Shown here: positions 27,388 through 35,576 of the stretch, in pieces
Position numbering within the stretch: the stretch's first letter is position 1
Layout: the number at the start of each line of letters is the position of its first letter
Source of the DNA: Herbaspirillum sp. ASV7
Lineage (GTDB): Bacteria; Pseudomonadota; Gammaproteobacteria; Burkholderiales; Burkholderiaceae_D
Assembly (NCBI RefSeq): GCF_016429215.1
Contig: NZ_JAELUH010000048.1
Coordinates: 1 to 40,030, forward strand
Reading direction: 5' to 3'
DNA length: 40,030 nt
Made by a program: the position numbers and the translations under genes
Notes under the pieces: model-generated
Databases searched by the model: none
Told to the model about the DNA's origin: nothing
What the model saw: the letters and a program-made list of their open reading frames with translations, nothing else

Positions 27388-29526
27388 TTACTGTGCTTCT
27401 TGCGGAGCAGCAGCTTCGCCGCCTTCTTCAGCCTGGGCAGCCTTCATGGACAGCTTCAGGCGGCCGCGGTCGTCGGTCTCCAGGACCTTCACGCGCACTT
27501 GCTGGCCTTCCTTCAGGTAGTCGGCCACGGCATTGACGCGCTCGTTGGCGATCTGGCTGATGTGCAGCAGACCATCCTTGCCCGGCAGGACCTGGACGAT
27601 GGCGCCGAAGTCCAGCAGCTTCAGGACGGTGCCTTCGTAGACCTTGCCCACTTCCACGGAAGCGGTCAGCTCTTCGATACGACGCTTGGCTTCCTGACCA
27701 GCCGATGCATCCACGGAGGCGATGGTGACCACGCCTTCGTCGCTGATGTCGATCTGGGTGCCGGTCTCTTCGGTCAGCGCGCGGATCACGGCGCCGCCCT
27801 TGCCGATCACGTCACGGATCTTTTCCGGGTTGATCTTGATGGTGATCAGGCGCGGTGCGAAGTCGGACAGCTCGGCACGACCGGCCGGAACAGCTTCCTG
27901 CATCTTGCCCAGGATGTGGTGACGGCCTTCCTTGGCCTGCTCCAGCGCGACCTGCATGATTTCCTTGGTGATGCCCTGGATCTTGATGTCCATCTGCAGT
28001 GCGGTGATGCCATTGGCAGTACCGGCCACCTTGAAGTCCATGTCGCCCAGGTGATCTTCATCGCCCAGGATGTCGGTCAGGACGGCGAACTTGTTGCCTT
28101 CCTTGATCAGGCCCATGGCGATACCGGCCACGTGCGACTTCATCGGCACGCCGGCGTCCATCAGTGCCAGGCAGCCGCCGCACACCGACGCCATCGAGGA
28201 GGAGCCGTTGGACTCGGTGATTTCCGAGACCAGGCGCACCGAGTAGCTGAACTCGTCGGCAGCCGGCAGTGCGGCGATCAGCGCGCGCTTGGCCAGGCGG
28301 CCGTGGCCGATTTCACGACGCTTCGGGGTACCCACGCGACCGGTTTCGCCGGTGGCGAACGGAGGCATGTTGTAGTGGAGCATGAAGCGGTCGGTGTACT
28401 CGCCCAGCAGGCCGTCGATCTTCTGCTCGTCACGGGCGGTGCCCAGGGTCGCGATGACCAGGGCCTGGGTTTCGCCACGGGTGAACAGGGCCGAACCGTG
28501 GGTACGCGGCAGCACGCCGGTACGGATCGAGATCGGACGCACGGTGCGGGTGTCGCGACCGTCGATACGCGGTTCGCCTTCCAGGATCTGCGAACGCACG
28601 ATCTTGGCTTCCAGGTCGAACAGGATGGAACCGACTTCGGCAGCATCGGCCGCCACGGTGCCATTGGCAACGGCTTCGGCCACCAGCGCTTCGTTGACTT
28701 GTGCCGAGACGGTCTTGAGCTTCTCGGTACGGGCTTGCTTGTCCTTGGTCTGGTAGGCTTCGCGCAGCGGGCCTTCGGCCAGTTGCGAGACGCGGGCGAT
28801 CAGGGCTTCGTTCTTGGCCGGGGCGGTCCACTGGACTTCCGGCTTGCCACCGTCGCGTACCAGCGCGTGGATGGCTTCGATGACGGCCTTGGACTGGTCG
28901 TGACCGAACACGACCGCGCCCAGCATCACTTCTTCGGACAGCTGGTCGGCTTCGGATTCCACCATCAGCACGGCGGTTTCGGTACCGGCCACCACCAGAT
29001 CCAGTTGCGAGGACTTCAGCTGGGTCTGGGTCGGGTTGAGGACGTACTGGCCGTCGATGTAGGCCACGCGGGCGGCGCCCACCGGGCCGTTGAAGGGGAT
29101 GCCGGCCAGCGACAGGGCGGCCGAGGCACCGATCATGGCGGGGATGTCCGGATCGATTTCCGGGTTCACCGACAGCACGTGGATGATGACCTGCACTTCA
29201 TTCAGGTAGCCTTCCGGGAACAGCGGGCGGATCGGACGATCGATCAGGCGCGAGGTCAGGGTTTCCTTTTCGGAAGGCTTGCCTTCACGCTTGAAGAAAC
29301 CGCCGGGGATACGACCGGCAGCATAGGTCTTCTCGATGTAGTCCACCGTCAGGGGGAAGAAATCCTGGCCGGGCTTGGCTTCCTTGCGGGCCACGACAGT
29401 AGCCAGGATGACAGTGCCTTCCACCGACACCACGACGGCGCCGGAGGCCTGGCGGGCGATTTCGCCGGTTTCCAGGGTGACTTGATGCTGACCGTACTGG
29501 AAGGTCTTGCTTACTTTATTGAACAC
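27388..29526 (-). CDS. pnp: Polyribonucleotide nucleotidyltransferase (PNPase), GTG start
   Basis: 712 residues; a trimeric 3'-5' phosphorolytic exoribonuclease of RNA decay. Two RNase PH domains (about residues 10-230 and 310-540; the second has [18 protein letters not shown] and the catalytic region with [18 protein letters not shown]), then a KH domain ([20 protein letters not shown], about 555-615) and an S1 domain ([32 protein letters not shown], about 620-695). The start is GTG 29524-29526 with ribosome site [28 protein letters not shown] is the usual N-terminus. It lies downstream of rpsO, the common order. Confidence 0.98.
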   Translation of the reverse strand: MFNKVSKTFQYGQHQVTLETGEIARQASGAVVVSVEGTVILATVVARKEAKPGQDFFPLTVDYIEKTYAAGRIPGGFFKREGKPSEKETLTSRLIDRPIRPLFPEGYLNEVQVIIHVLSVNPEIDPDIPAMIGASAALSLAGIPFNGPVGAARVAYIDGQYVLNPTQTQLKSSQLDLVVAGTETAVLMVESEADQLSEEVMLGAVVFGHDQSKAVIEAIHALVRDGGKPEVQWTAPAKNEALIARVSQLAEGPLREAYQTKDKQARTEKLKTVSAQVNEALVAEAVANGTVAADAAEVGSILFDLEAKIVRSQILEGEPRIDGRDTRTVRPISIRTGVLPRTHGSALFTRGETQALVIATLGTARDEQKIDGLLGEYTDRFMLHYNMPPFATGETGRVGTPKRREIGHGRLAKRALIAALPAADEFSYSVRLVSEITESNGSSSMASVCGGCLALMDAGVPMKSHVAGIAMGLIKEGNKFAVLTDILGDEDHLGDMDFKVAGTANGITALQMDIKIQGITKEIMQVALEQAKEGRHHILGKMQEAVPAGRAELSDFAPRLITIKINPEKIRDVIGKGGAVIRALTEETGTQIDISDEGVVTIASVDASAGQEAKRRIEELTASVEVGKVYEGTVLKLLDFGAIVQVLPGKDGLLHISQIANERVNAVADYLKEGQQVRVKVLETDDRGRLKLSMKAAQAEEGGEAAAPQEAQ

Positions 29527-29658
29527 GGTATTTCCTTTCTTTTATGGAGCCGGCCCCGACTGTGTCCGCGGTGCACGACTTCCCTTTTGCCGACAGATTT
29601 TCAGGCGCTGTCGTTCACCTCACCACAGTGGCCGGCAATACCGGTCACTTACGACGAA

Positions 29659-29690
29659 CGCGGCCATCCATGAATGGACGGGCGGCCGCG
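29659..29690 (-). other. Long stem-loop in the pnp leader, candidate RNase III/PNPase autoregulation site
   Basis: CGCGGCC (29659-29665) pairs with GGCCGCG (29684-29690), and inside it TCCAT (29667-29671) pairs with ATGGA (29674-29678). The result is a two-part hairpin in the 234-bp pnp leader downstream of the rpsO terminator. In E. coli the pnp leader hairpin is cut by RNase III and PNPase acts on its own mRNA. The role here is inferred from position. Confidence 0.45.
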
Positions 29691-29755
29691 ATGAAGCATT
29701 CTTGCCCGGGGGCGGCTCAGGCAGGGCCAGCTGCCCACGCTTGAGCTTGCGGAAT

Positions 29756-29799
29756 CGCAAAAAACAAAATGCCCGCGTCACCGAGTGACGCAGGCATTT
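29756..29799 (-). terminator. Intrinsic terminator or attenuator of rpsO
   Basis: On the minus strand AAATGCC-T-GCGTCA (29786-29799) pairs with TGACGC-G-GGCATTT (29767-29780) around a 5-nt loop, 13 pairs with one internal mismatch, followed by TTTTGTTTTTT. It is about 50 bp after the rpsO stop. Partial read-through would feed pnp. Confidence 0.88.
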
Positions 29800-29846
29800 C
29801 GTGGTGGTCCCGGATATGGACCCGGGAACCCGGACGCGGATTCAAA

Positions 29847-30116
29847 TTACTTGCGCAGACCGAGTTTTTCGATCAGGGCGCGGTAACGGTCGGCGTCCTT
29901 GTTCTTCAGGTAGGACAGCAGGCTCTTGCGACGGTTGACCATCTTGATCAGGCCACGACGGGAGTGGTGATCCTTGACGTGGGCCTTGAAGTGGCCGTTC
30001 AGGTCGTTGATACGTGCGGTCAGCAGCGCGACTTGGACTTCCGGAGAACCGGTGTCGTTCGTGCCACGGGCGTTTTCGGAGATAATGGCAGCCTTGGCTG
30101 CTTTTTCGATGGACAT
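29847..30116 (-). CDS. rpsO: 30S ribosomal protein S15
   Basis: 89 residues from ATG 30116, the standard length; the frame is open 14 codons further upstream, but that stretch is leader. The S15 body is complete: [52 protein letters not shown], a four-helix protein binding 16S rRNA at the central domain. Ribosome site AAAGG lies 8 bp before the ATG. It is first in the rpsO-pnp arrangement, and the promoter and leader lie at 30117-30252. Confidence 0.98.
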   Translation of the reverse strand: MSIEKAAKAAIISENARGTNDTGSPEVQVALLTARINDLNGHFKAHVKDHHSRRGLIKMVNRRKSLLSYLKNKDADRYRALIEKLGLRK

Positions 30117-30198
30117 TGCTTTACCTTTCACAAGCGGTGCGCTGAGCGTGCCGGTCATTGAACCTGCGGCCCTGCATACCGTGAATTAAAAATGAGAA

Positions 30199-30219
30199 TC
30201 CGGCCAAAACGACCGGACG
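30199..30219 (-). other. Hairpin at the 5' end of the rpsO leader
   Basis: On the minus strand TCCGG pairs with CCGGA around a 9-nt loop (TCGTTTTGG), then TTCTCATTTTTAA follows. It sits right at the expected transcript start. S15 represses its own synthesis in several bacteria through leader RNA; whether this hairpin takes part is unknown. Confidence 0.3.
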
Positions 30220-30223
30220 CGAA

Positions 30224-30252
30224 ATTATATAGCAAAAAGCCATTCCTACCAA
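30224..30252 (-). promoter_or_regulatory. Sigma70-type promoter of rpsO
   Basis: On the minus strand TTGGTA (30247-30252) and a perfect TATAAT (30224-30229) are 17 bp apart. The rpsO ATG is at 30116, giving a leader of about 100 nt. The element lies in the divergent space shared with the lipoprotein gene. Confidence 0.75.
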
Positions 30253-30344
30253 TACACGCAAGCCCCGACATGACAAGGCATCGCCCTTGCGCTGCTTGCG
30301 GTGACAAAAGAGTGGCAAAAAGACAACCCATTCAGGATCAAGCA

Positions 30345-30884
30345 ATGACAGACCGTCGCCTCCCTCTCTCCCAGCCCAGCTCCCGCCGCGCCCGCTCCCT
30401 GCTGGCTGCCGTGGTGCTGGCCAGCGCCGCCCTGAGCGGCTGCGCCTCCCTGCTCCAGCCCCCGGTACAGCCGGGCGAGAGCGAAGAGCAGGTACTGGAG
30501 CGCCTGGGCCGACCCAGCAATGTGTATCAGGACGGCAACACGCGGCTCTTCGAATATGCCGCCGGCGCCTTCGGCCAGTACCAGTACATGGCCCGTATCG
30601 GCGCGGATCGTCGCCTGGTTTCCTATCAGCAAGTGTGGACGATAGAGAATTTCCGCGCCATCCGTGTCAAGCAGGACACCAAGGAAGACGTCCTGCGCCG
30701 CGTCGGCCGCCCCACCGAGATCACCCGCTATGCCCGCATCCCCTTCGAGGCCTGGAATTATGGTTTCAAGGAAAGCGGCGTCTGGAATTCGCAGATGACG
30801 GTCTACTTCAACGACGCCGACACCGTGGAAAAGGTCGAGAATGGCCCCGATCCACGCTTTGACGATTCACGTTTCCGTTTTTGA
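30345..30884 (+). CDS. Lipoprotein with two tandem BamE/SmpA-like repeats
   Basis: 179 residues from ATG 30345, with AGGA 7 bp before it. The N-terminus has basic residues, a hydrophobic stretch and a lipobox LSGC with the acylated Cys at position 33, so it is a secreted lipoprotein. The mature part holds two similar units: residues 41-97 (PGESEEQVLERLGRPSNVY... LVSYQQV) and 107-168 (VKQDTKEDVLRRVGRPTEITRY... VEKVENGPD), each like the BamE fold used in outer-membrane protein assembly. Most BamE proteins have one such unit. It may act at the outer membrane, but it need not be BamE itself. It faces gntP across a strong terminator. Confidence 0.85.
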   Translation: MTDRRLPLSQPSSRRARSLLAAVVLASAALSGCASLLQPPVQPGESEEQVLERLGRPSNVYQDGNTRLFEYAAGAFGQYQYMARIGADRRLVSYQQVWTIENFRAIRVKQDTKEDVLRRVGRPTEITRYARIPFEAWNYGFKESGVWNSQMTVYFNDADTVEKVENGPDPRFDDSRFRF

Positions 30885-30910
30885 GAGCCCTGCCCGCCTC
30901 TGCCTGATCC

Positions 30911-30957
30911 ACAAAGAAAAATGCCGTCCGCTGCGATATGCAGCGGACGGCATTCTT
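30911..30957. terminator. Bidirectional terminator between lipoprotein gene and gntP
   Basis: A perfect 15-bp stem (30920-30934 with 30940-30954, AATGCCGTCCGCTGC) around loop GATAT. On the minus strand it is followed by TTTTTCTTTG, a good T run for gntP. On the plus side the tail is CTTGCC, so it is weaker for the lipoprotein gene. Confidence 0.85.
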
Positions 30958-30979
30958 GCCTTCAGCCCGACAACAGTGA

Positions 30980-32332
30980 TCAGATCACCGTCGACAGTCC
31001 CAGCGTAAAGATCAGCGCCAGCACCGAGACCAGGGTTTCCATCACGGTCCAGGTCTTGAAGGTCTGCGGCACGGTCATGTTGAAGTATTCCTTGACCAGC
31101 CAGAAACCGCCGTCATTGACGTGCGACAGGATCAGCGAACCGGCGCCGGTGGCCAGCACCATCAGTTCCGGACGCACACCACCGACGGTGGAGACGATGG
31201 GCGCCACGATACCGCAGGCGGTGGTCATGGCGACTGTGGCCGAACCGGTTGCCACGCGGATCAGCGCGGCCACGAACCAGCCCAGGATCAGCGGCGAGAG
31301 GTGTGCGTCGGTGGCGATGCCGACGATGGCCTTGGAGACGCCGCCATCCATCAGGATGCGACCGAAACCGGCGCCCGCGCCCACCACCAGGGTGATGCTG
31401 GCGATCGGTGCCAGGCACTCGTTGGTGAACTTCAGGATCTGCTCGCTACCAAAACCACGGGCACGGCCGAAGGTCCAGAAGCTGACCAGGGTCGCGATCA
31501 ACAGTGCAATCACGGAATTGCCGATCAGGCGCAGGAAGTCGTTGGCAAAGGTCTTCGGGGCGAAGAACAGGTCGGCCCAGCTACCGATCAACATCAGCGC
31601 CACCGGCAGCAGGATGGTAAACAGCGTGATGCCGAAGCCCGGCAGTTCGCGCGCCTTCTTGCCTTCATCGACGAATTGCGAAATCAGCGGATTGTCCGGA
31701 TTGGGAATCACCACCTTGGAGATCAGCTTGCCGAAGATCGGGCCGGCGATGATCGCCGTGGGGATACCCACGATCAGCGCGTAGAGGATGGTGCGACCGA
31801 TATCGGCGCTATAGGCGGTCACCGCCAGCAGCGCTGCGGGGTGCGGCGGGATCAGGCCGTGCACCACCGACAGACCAGCCACCATGGGGATGCCCACCAA
31901 CACCATGTTGGTACCGGTACGCTTGGCGACGTTGAAGGCGATCGGAATGAGCAGCACGAAACCGACTTCGAAGAACACCGGCAGACCGACGATGAAGGCC
32001 ACCGTCATCATCGCCCAGTGCACGTTCTTTTCGCCGAAGGCCTTGATCATCGTATTGGCGATGCGCTCGGCACCGCCCGACTCGGCCATCATCTTGCCCA
32101 GCATCGTGCCCAGGCCCACCACCAGCGCAATGTGACCCAGCGCGTTACCCACGCCGGTTTCGAAGGCCTTGACGATGTTACCCATGGGCATGCCCACGGC
32201 CAGGCCCAGCACCAGCGATACCACGATCAGGACGATGAACGGATTCATCTTGAATTTGGCGATCAGCACGATCAGTGCGATCACCGCCACCAGTGCATAG
32301 ACCAGCAGCGCACTCCCTTGTACAGCCTCCAT
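30980..32332 (-). CDS. GntP family permease, probably for an aldonate or amino-aldonate
   Basis: 450 residues and about 12-14 membrane helices. The family uses proton symport for gluconate, related sugar acids or D-serine. Typical parts: KFKMNPFIVLIVVSLVLGLAVGMP at the N-terminus, GFVLLIPIAFNVAKRTG, HGLIPPHPAALLAVTAY, ASITLVVGAGAGFGRIL and LILSHVNDGGFWLVKEYF. A ribosome site GAGGAG lies 10 bp before the ATG. It stands downstream of ridA, after a 229-bp gap with an AT-rich repeat region. The neighbours suggest N-acetyl-D-glucosaminate or D-glucosaminate as substrate; D-serine is the main alternative. Confidence 0.92.
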   Translation of the reverse strand: MEAVQGSALLVYALVAVIALIVLIAKFKMNPFIVLIVVSLVLGLAVGMPMGNIVKAFETGVGNALGHIALVVGLGTMLGKMMAESGGAERIANTMIKAFGEKNVHWAMMTVAFIVGLPVFFEVGFVLLIPIAFNVAKRTGTNMVLVGIPMVAGLSVVHGLIPPHPAALLAVTAYSADIGRTILYALIVGIPTAIIAGPIFGKLISKVVIPNPDNPLISQFVDEGKKARELPGFGITLFTILLPVALMLIGSWADLFFAPKTFANDFLRLIGNSVIALLIATLVSFWTFGRARGFGSEQILKFTNECLAPIASITLVVGAGAGFGRILMDGGVSKAIVGIATDAHLSPLILGWFVAALIRVATGSATVAMTTACGIVAPIVSTVGGVRPELMVLATGAGSLILSHVNDGGFWLVKEYFNMTVPQTFKTWTVMETLVSVLALIFTLGLSTVI

Positions 32333-32361
32333 CTGCTTCTCCTCTTCAGAAGGTAAAAAAC

Positions 32362-32380
32362 ACCTGCCGGCGCTGCAGGT
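32362..32380 (-). other. Hairpin in the gntP leader
   Basis: ACCTGC (32362-32367) pairs with GCAGGT (32375-32380) around a 7-nt loop, about 30 bp before the gntP ATG. It could affect translation; no more can be said. Confidence 0.3.
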
Positions 32381-32430
32381 CTGAGCGACCCTTCCCCTGC
32401 CGGCAAGAAATCAAATAGCGAAAAATATAT

Positions 32431-32460
32431 AAATAGATAAATAGATAAAAACAGATAAAC
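32431..32460. repeat. AT-rich short repeats upstream of gntP
   Basis: Two exact copies of AAATAGAT (32431-32446) and a related AAACAGAT-like unit (32449-32456) lie in a strongly AT-rich stretch (32415-32470), about 100 bp upstream of the gntP start. The stretch probably holds a separate gntP promoter, but no clear hexamer pair stands out. Confidence 0.5.
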
Positions 32461-32561
32461 TATTTACATCAATATCAGTCCGAGATACTTCTGATCCGAT
32501 CCCTTGCAGGCGGACGATGGCTACACCACCTTACCGCCGCCGGACTGTCAGCGCTCAGTGC

Positions 32562-32945
32562 TCAGCGCTTGAATGCCACGCAATCGACCTCGACCTTGCA
32601 ATCCACCACCATGCTCGACACCACACAGGCGCGTGCCGGCGGATTGGCGCCGAAGTATTCCTTGAAGACCTTGTTGAAGGACTGGAAGTCACGCGCGTCG
32701 TCCAGCCAGACGCCACAGCGCACCACGTGCTCGGGGCCGTAGCCGGCCTCCTTGAGGATGGCCAGCACGTTCTGGATGGCCTTGTGCGATTGCGCGATGA
32801 TGCCACCGTCGATCACCTCGCCGTTTTCCATGGCCACCTGGCCGGACACGTACAACCAGCCATCGGCCGCTACCGCGCGGGCGAACGGCAGATGCTGGCC
32901 GCCGGTACCGCTGCCGCCTTCTACGCCAAATCGTTGAATGCTCAT
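32562..32945 (-). CDS. ridA: RidA family enamine/imine deaminase
   Basis: 127 residues; the YjgF/YER057c/UK114 family, which hydrolyses reactive enamines and imines released by PLP enzymes. The key arginine and following core are present in PARACVVSSMVVDCKVEVDCVAF near the C-terminus, and GQVAMENGEVIDGGIIAQSHKAIQNVLAILKEAGY is typical. Ribosome site AGGAAGGAG lies just before ATG 32945. Directly upstream of the ribosome site are five copies of a heptamer. In this locus it fits the clean-up of the enamine made by the PLP lyase at 35577. Confidence 0.92.
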   Translation of the reverse strand: MSIQRFGVEGGSGTGGQHLPFARAVAADGWLYVSGQVAMENGEVIDGGIIAQSHKAIQNVLAILKEAGYGPEHVVRCGVWLDDARDFQSFNKVFKEYFGANPPARACVVSSMVVDCKVEVDCVAFKR

Positions 32946-32960
32946 TGCTGCTCCTTCCTG

Positions 32961-32998
<38 letters not shown>

Positions 32999-33021
32999 AA
33001 ATACGAAAAAAACCAGGGAAA

Positions 33022-34518
33022 TCAGACTGAGGTTTTCTGCACCGTGCGTGCCAGGAAACGTCCTGCGCGCGCACCGGTGGCCTTCTTGTCGTCACCGCGA
33101 TAGGCTAGCGCGCCATTGACCCACACCGACTCGATGCCATGCGCGGGTTGCATGGGATCGGTGAAGCTGGCGGCATCACGCACAGTCTGGGCATCGAACA
33201 GCACCAGGTCGGCGTGGTAGCCCTCGCGCACCAGGCCACGCTCGTGCAGACCGAAGCGCTGCGCCGACAGGCCGGTCATCTTGTGCACGGCGGTGGCCAG
33301 CGAGAACAGCTTCTGCTCGCGGCTGTAGTAGCCCAGCACGCGCGGGAAGGCGCCCCACAGGCGCGGGTGCGGCAAGGGATCGTTGGGCAGGCCGTCCGAG
33401 CCGACCACCGAGGCCGGATGCGAGAGGATGCGATTGACGTCATCGTCGGACATGCAGTGATAGACGGCACCGGCCGGCATCAGCCGCGCGGCGGCGGCAT
33501 GCAGGTCCACGCCCCATTCGGCGGCGATCTGCTTCAGCATCTTGCCGCCCTGCTCGGGATGCGGCTCGGACCAGGTGAGCTGGATGTCGTAGTCGGCAGT
33601 GACCTGCTTCAGGTCCAGCGTGGAGGAGCTGGCGGTGTAGGGATAGCAGTCGCAACCCACATGCTGATGGCGCCCCGCCAGTTCCAGCGCCTGCAGCACT
33701 TCAGCGCTGCGGCCCCAGTTCTCGACGCCGGCGCACTTGAGGTGCGAGATCACCACCGGCACGCGGGAGTGCTTGCCGATGCGGAAGGCTTCGTCCATGG
33801 CATCGAGGATGTCGGCGAATTCGCTGCGCAGATGGGTGGCATAGAGGCCGCCGAACTCCGCCAGCGGCTCGGCCAGGGCCAGCACTTCCTCGGTAGGCGC
33901 ATTGATGGCGTTGCCATAGGCCAGGCCGGTGGACAGGCCCAGCGCCCCATGCTCCAGCGCCTCGCGCAACTGGCTGCGCATGCCGGCGATCTCGGCGTCG
34001 GTGGCGGCGCGATCCAGGCGGTCCATGTGGTTATTGCGCAAGGCGGTGTGACCAACCAGGGCCGCCACGTTGATGGCCGGCTGCGCGGCATCGACGGCAG
34101 CCACGTAGCTGGCGAAGCTGGGGTAGTGGAAATCCCCTGCCTTGCCCAGCAGGTTCATCGGGTCCGGCGGATCACCCTTCAGGCTCACGGGCGCGGCGCT
34201 GATGCCGCAGTTGCCCACCACCACCGTGGTCACGCCCTGCGACAGCTTGGGGAACATCTCGGGGGTGCGGATCACATTGGTATCGTCATGCGTATGCACG
34301 TCGATGAACCCGGGCGAGAGCACGCGGCCGGTGGCATCGACTACGCTGGCGGCCTGCCAGTGCGCCAGTGCGCCGGCATCGGCGATGGCCGTGATGCGGC
34401 CGGCCTGCACGGCCACGTCGGCCGCATACGGCTCGGCGCCCGAGCCATCGATGACCAGGGCGTTGCGGATGAGGGTATCGCAAGCACCGGACGGGCTTGC
34501 AGGGGTATTGATTGTCAT
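33022..34518 (-). CDS. D-aminoacylase family amidohydrolase, candidate N-acetyl-D-glucosaminate deacetylase
   Basis: 498 residues; the amidohydrolase superfamily, N-acyl-D-amino acid deacylase group. Metal-site residues are all visible: H75 and H77 (GFIDVHTHDD), C104 (VGNCGISAAP), H229 (YATHLRSE), H259 (VISHLKCAG) and D375 (VGSDGLPND). Their spacing matches that of the characterised Alcaligenes D-aminoacylase. It removes an N-acyl group from a D-configured amino acid. Since C2 of glucosaminate is also an amino-acid centre, N-acetyl-D-glucosaminate is a good candidate substrate given the KDG kinase nearby. It starts 1 bp after the RpiR stop (TGACATG), so the two are coupled. Confidence 0.9.
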   Translation of the reverse strand: MTINTPASPSGACDTLIRNALVIDGSGAEPYAADVAVQAGRITAIADAGALAHWQAASVVDATGRVLSPGFIDVHTHDDTNVIRTPEMFPKLSQGVTTVVVGNCGISAAPVSLKGDPPDPMNLLGKAGDFHYPSFASYVAAVDAAQPAINVAALVGHTALRNNHMDRLDRAATDAEIAGMRSQLREALEHGALGLSTGLAYGNAINAPTEEVLALAEPLAEFGGLYATHLRSEFADILDAMDEAFRIGKHSRVPVVISHLKCAGVENWGRSAEVLQALELAGRHQHVGCDCYPYTASSSTLDLKQVTADYDIQLTWSEPHPEQGGKMLKQIAAEWGVDLHAAAARLMPAGAVYHCMSDDDVNRILSHPASVVGSDGLPNDPLPHPRLWGAFPRVLGYYSREQKLFSLATAVHKMTGLSAQRFGLHERGLVREGYHADLVLFDAQTVRDAASFTDPMQPAHGIESVWVNGALAYRGDDKKATGARAGRFLARTVQKTSV

Positions 34519-34519
34519 G

Positions 34520-35404
34520 TCAGTCTCCCAGCGGCTGGTGACGGTCGCCGCCGCCGCGATGCGTGTCGAGCACGTACTTGAGGCGGCGCAGGCGCTCCTG
34601 GCTGCTTTCCTTGTGCAGCAGGGCCAGTTCCAGCACCAGCATGTCCAGCGTCGCCATCATGGCGTAGCGCGACGAGGACGGTTTGAAAATCAGGTCGGTT
34701 TCCAGCGTCTTGATGGGCAGCAGCACATCGGCCATCTTCGCCAGCGGCGAACCCAGCGCCGTGATGGCGATGAGCTTGACGCCGTATTCGCGTGCCACCT
34801 CGCAACTGGCCAGCAACTCCGGCACGTTGCCGGTGGCCGAGAAGACCAGCAGCACATCGTCCTTGTCCAGGGTGGCGGCCACCATCTTCTGCAGCAGCGC
34901 ATCATGGTAGGTCGCCACCGGACGGCCCAGGCGCACCAGCCGATAGCGCGCCTCGTCGGACATCATGGTCGAGCCACCGCCCATGCCGAAGCAGTAGATC
35001 ATGCGCGCGCCCAGCAACAGGCGCGCCGCCTCCACCAGCATGTCGGTGTTGAGCATGGCGCGGTTCAGTTCCAGCACCGCATGGATGTCGCGGTAGACGG
35101 TGTCGACCAGTTCCGGTGGCTGCGCCGGGGGCGCGGTCTTGGCACCGTCAAAGAAGCGCTGCCCCACCGCCACCGCCTGCGCCAGCAAGAACTTGAATTC
35201 GCGCACGTCGCGGCAACCCATGGCCTTGGCAAAGCGCGTCACGCTGGCCACCGACACACCGGCCCGCTCGGCCAGCTCGCCAATGCTGGCGCTGGCCGAA
35301 AAAGTCAGGTCGCCGAGGATGGCCTCGGCCACTTTCTGCTCGGCCAGGCGCAGGGTGCTGCTGCGCGCGGTGATGCGGGAGACGATGTCCAATGTCTGCG
35401 CCAT
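34520..35404 (-). CDS. RpiR family transcription regulator with SIS domain
   Basis: 294 residues. An N-terminal helix-turn-helix (residues about 1-80; SASIGELAERAGVSVASVTRFAKAMGCRDVREFK) is followed by a sugar-isomerase (SIS) domain (about 125-260; MIYCFGMGGGSTMMSDEARYRLVRLG and VLLVFSATGNVPELLASCEVAREYG). SIS domains of this family bind phosphorylated sugars or sugar acids; KDPG is a plausible signal here, as for HexR. It is the first gene of the minus-strand half of the locus, divergent from the PLP lyase with a 172-bp space that carries a perfect palindrome. Confidence 0.93.
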   Translation of the reverse strand: MAQTLDIVSRITARSSTLRLAEQKVAEAILGDLTFSASASIGELAERAGVSVASVTRFAKAMGCRDVREFKFLLAQAVAVGQRFFDGAKTAPPAQPPELVDTVYRDIHAVLELNRAMLNTDMLVEAARLLLGARMIYCFGMGGGSTMMSDEARYRLVRLGRPVATYHDALLQKMVAATLDKDDVLLVFSATGNVPELLASCEVAREYGVKLIAITALGSPLAKMADVLLPIKTLETDLIFKPSSSRYAMMATLDMLVLELALLHKESSQERLRRLKYVLDTHRGGGDRHQPLGD

Positions 35405-35500
35405 GGCGGGGATTCAGTTAAGGTGATTCCGGAGTGATGAGAAAGACATCAACACCGGCCAGGAAAAGTAATGCAGAGTACCGCGGAAATAATTTATGTT

Positions 35501-35530
35501 ATTTACTAACACGGCGTAAACATAGTAAAT
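35501..35530. promoter_or_regulatory. Palindromic operator candidate between rpiR and the PLP lyase gene
   Basis: ATTTACTA (35501-35508) and TAGTAAAT (35523-35530) are perfect inverted repeats with a 14-bp spacer, so the centres of the arms are about two helix turns apart. The site lies in the AT-rich divergent promoter region, 47 bp before the PLP lyase ATG and 97 bp before the rpiR start. It is the best candidate for RpiR binding. Confidence 0.55.
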
Positions 35531-35576
35531 TCAAGGCTATTATTACGTCAATCCTATTTTTACAGGAATTTATGCG

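Larger units (their letters stand above)
29527..29846. other. rpsO-pnp intergenic region (320 bp)
   Basis: It contains the rpsO terminator (29756-29799) and the pnp leader with its hairpin (29659-29690). No coding sequence is supported; plus-strand frames here lack family-like sequence. Confidence 0.6.

Noticed and set aside
27400..29673. A 757-residue plus-strand open frame antisense to pnp
   Set aside because: It mirrors PNPase and shows no domain of its own; the minus strand is certain.
29974..30189. Small plus-strand frame over rpsO and its leader
   Set aside because: Antisense to rpsO with no ribosome site and no recognisable product.
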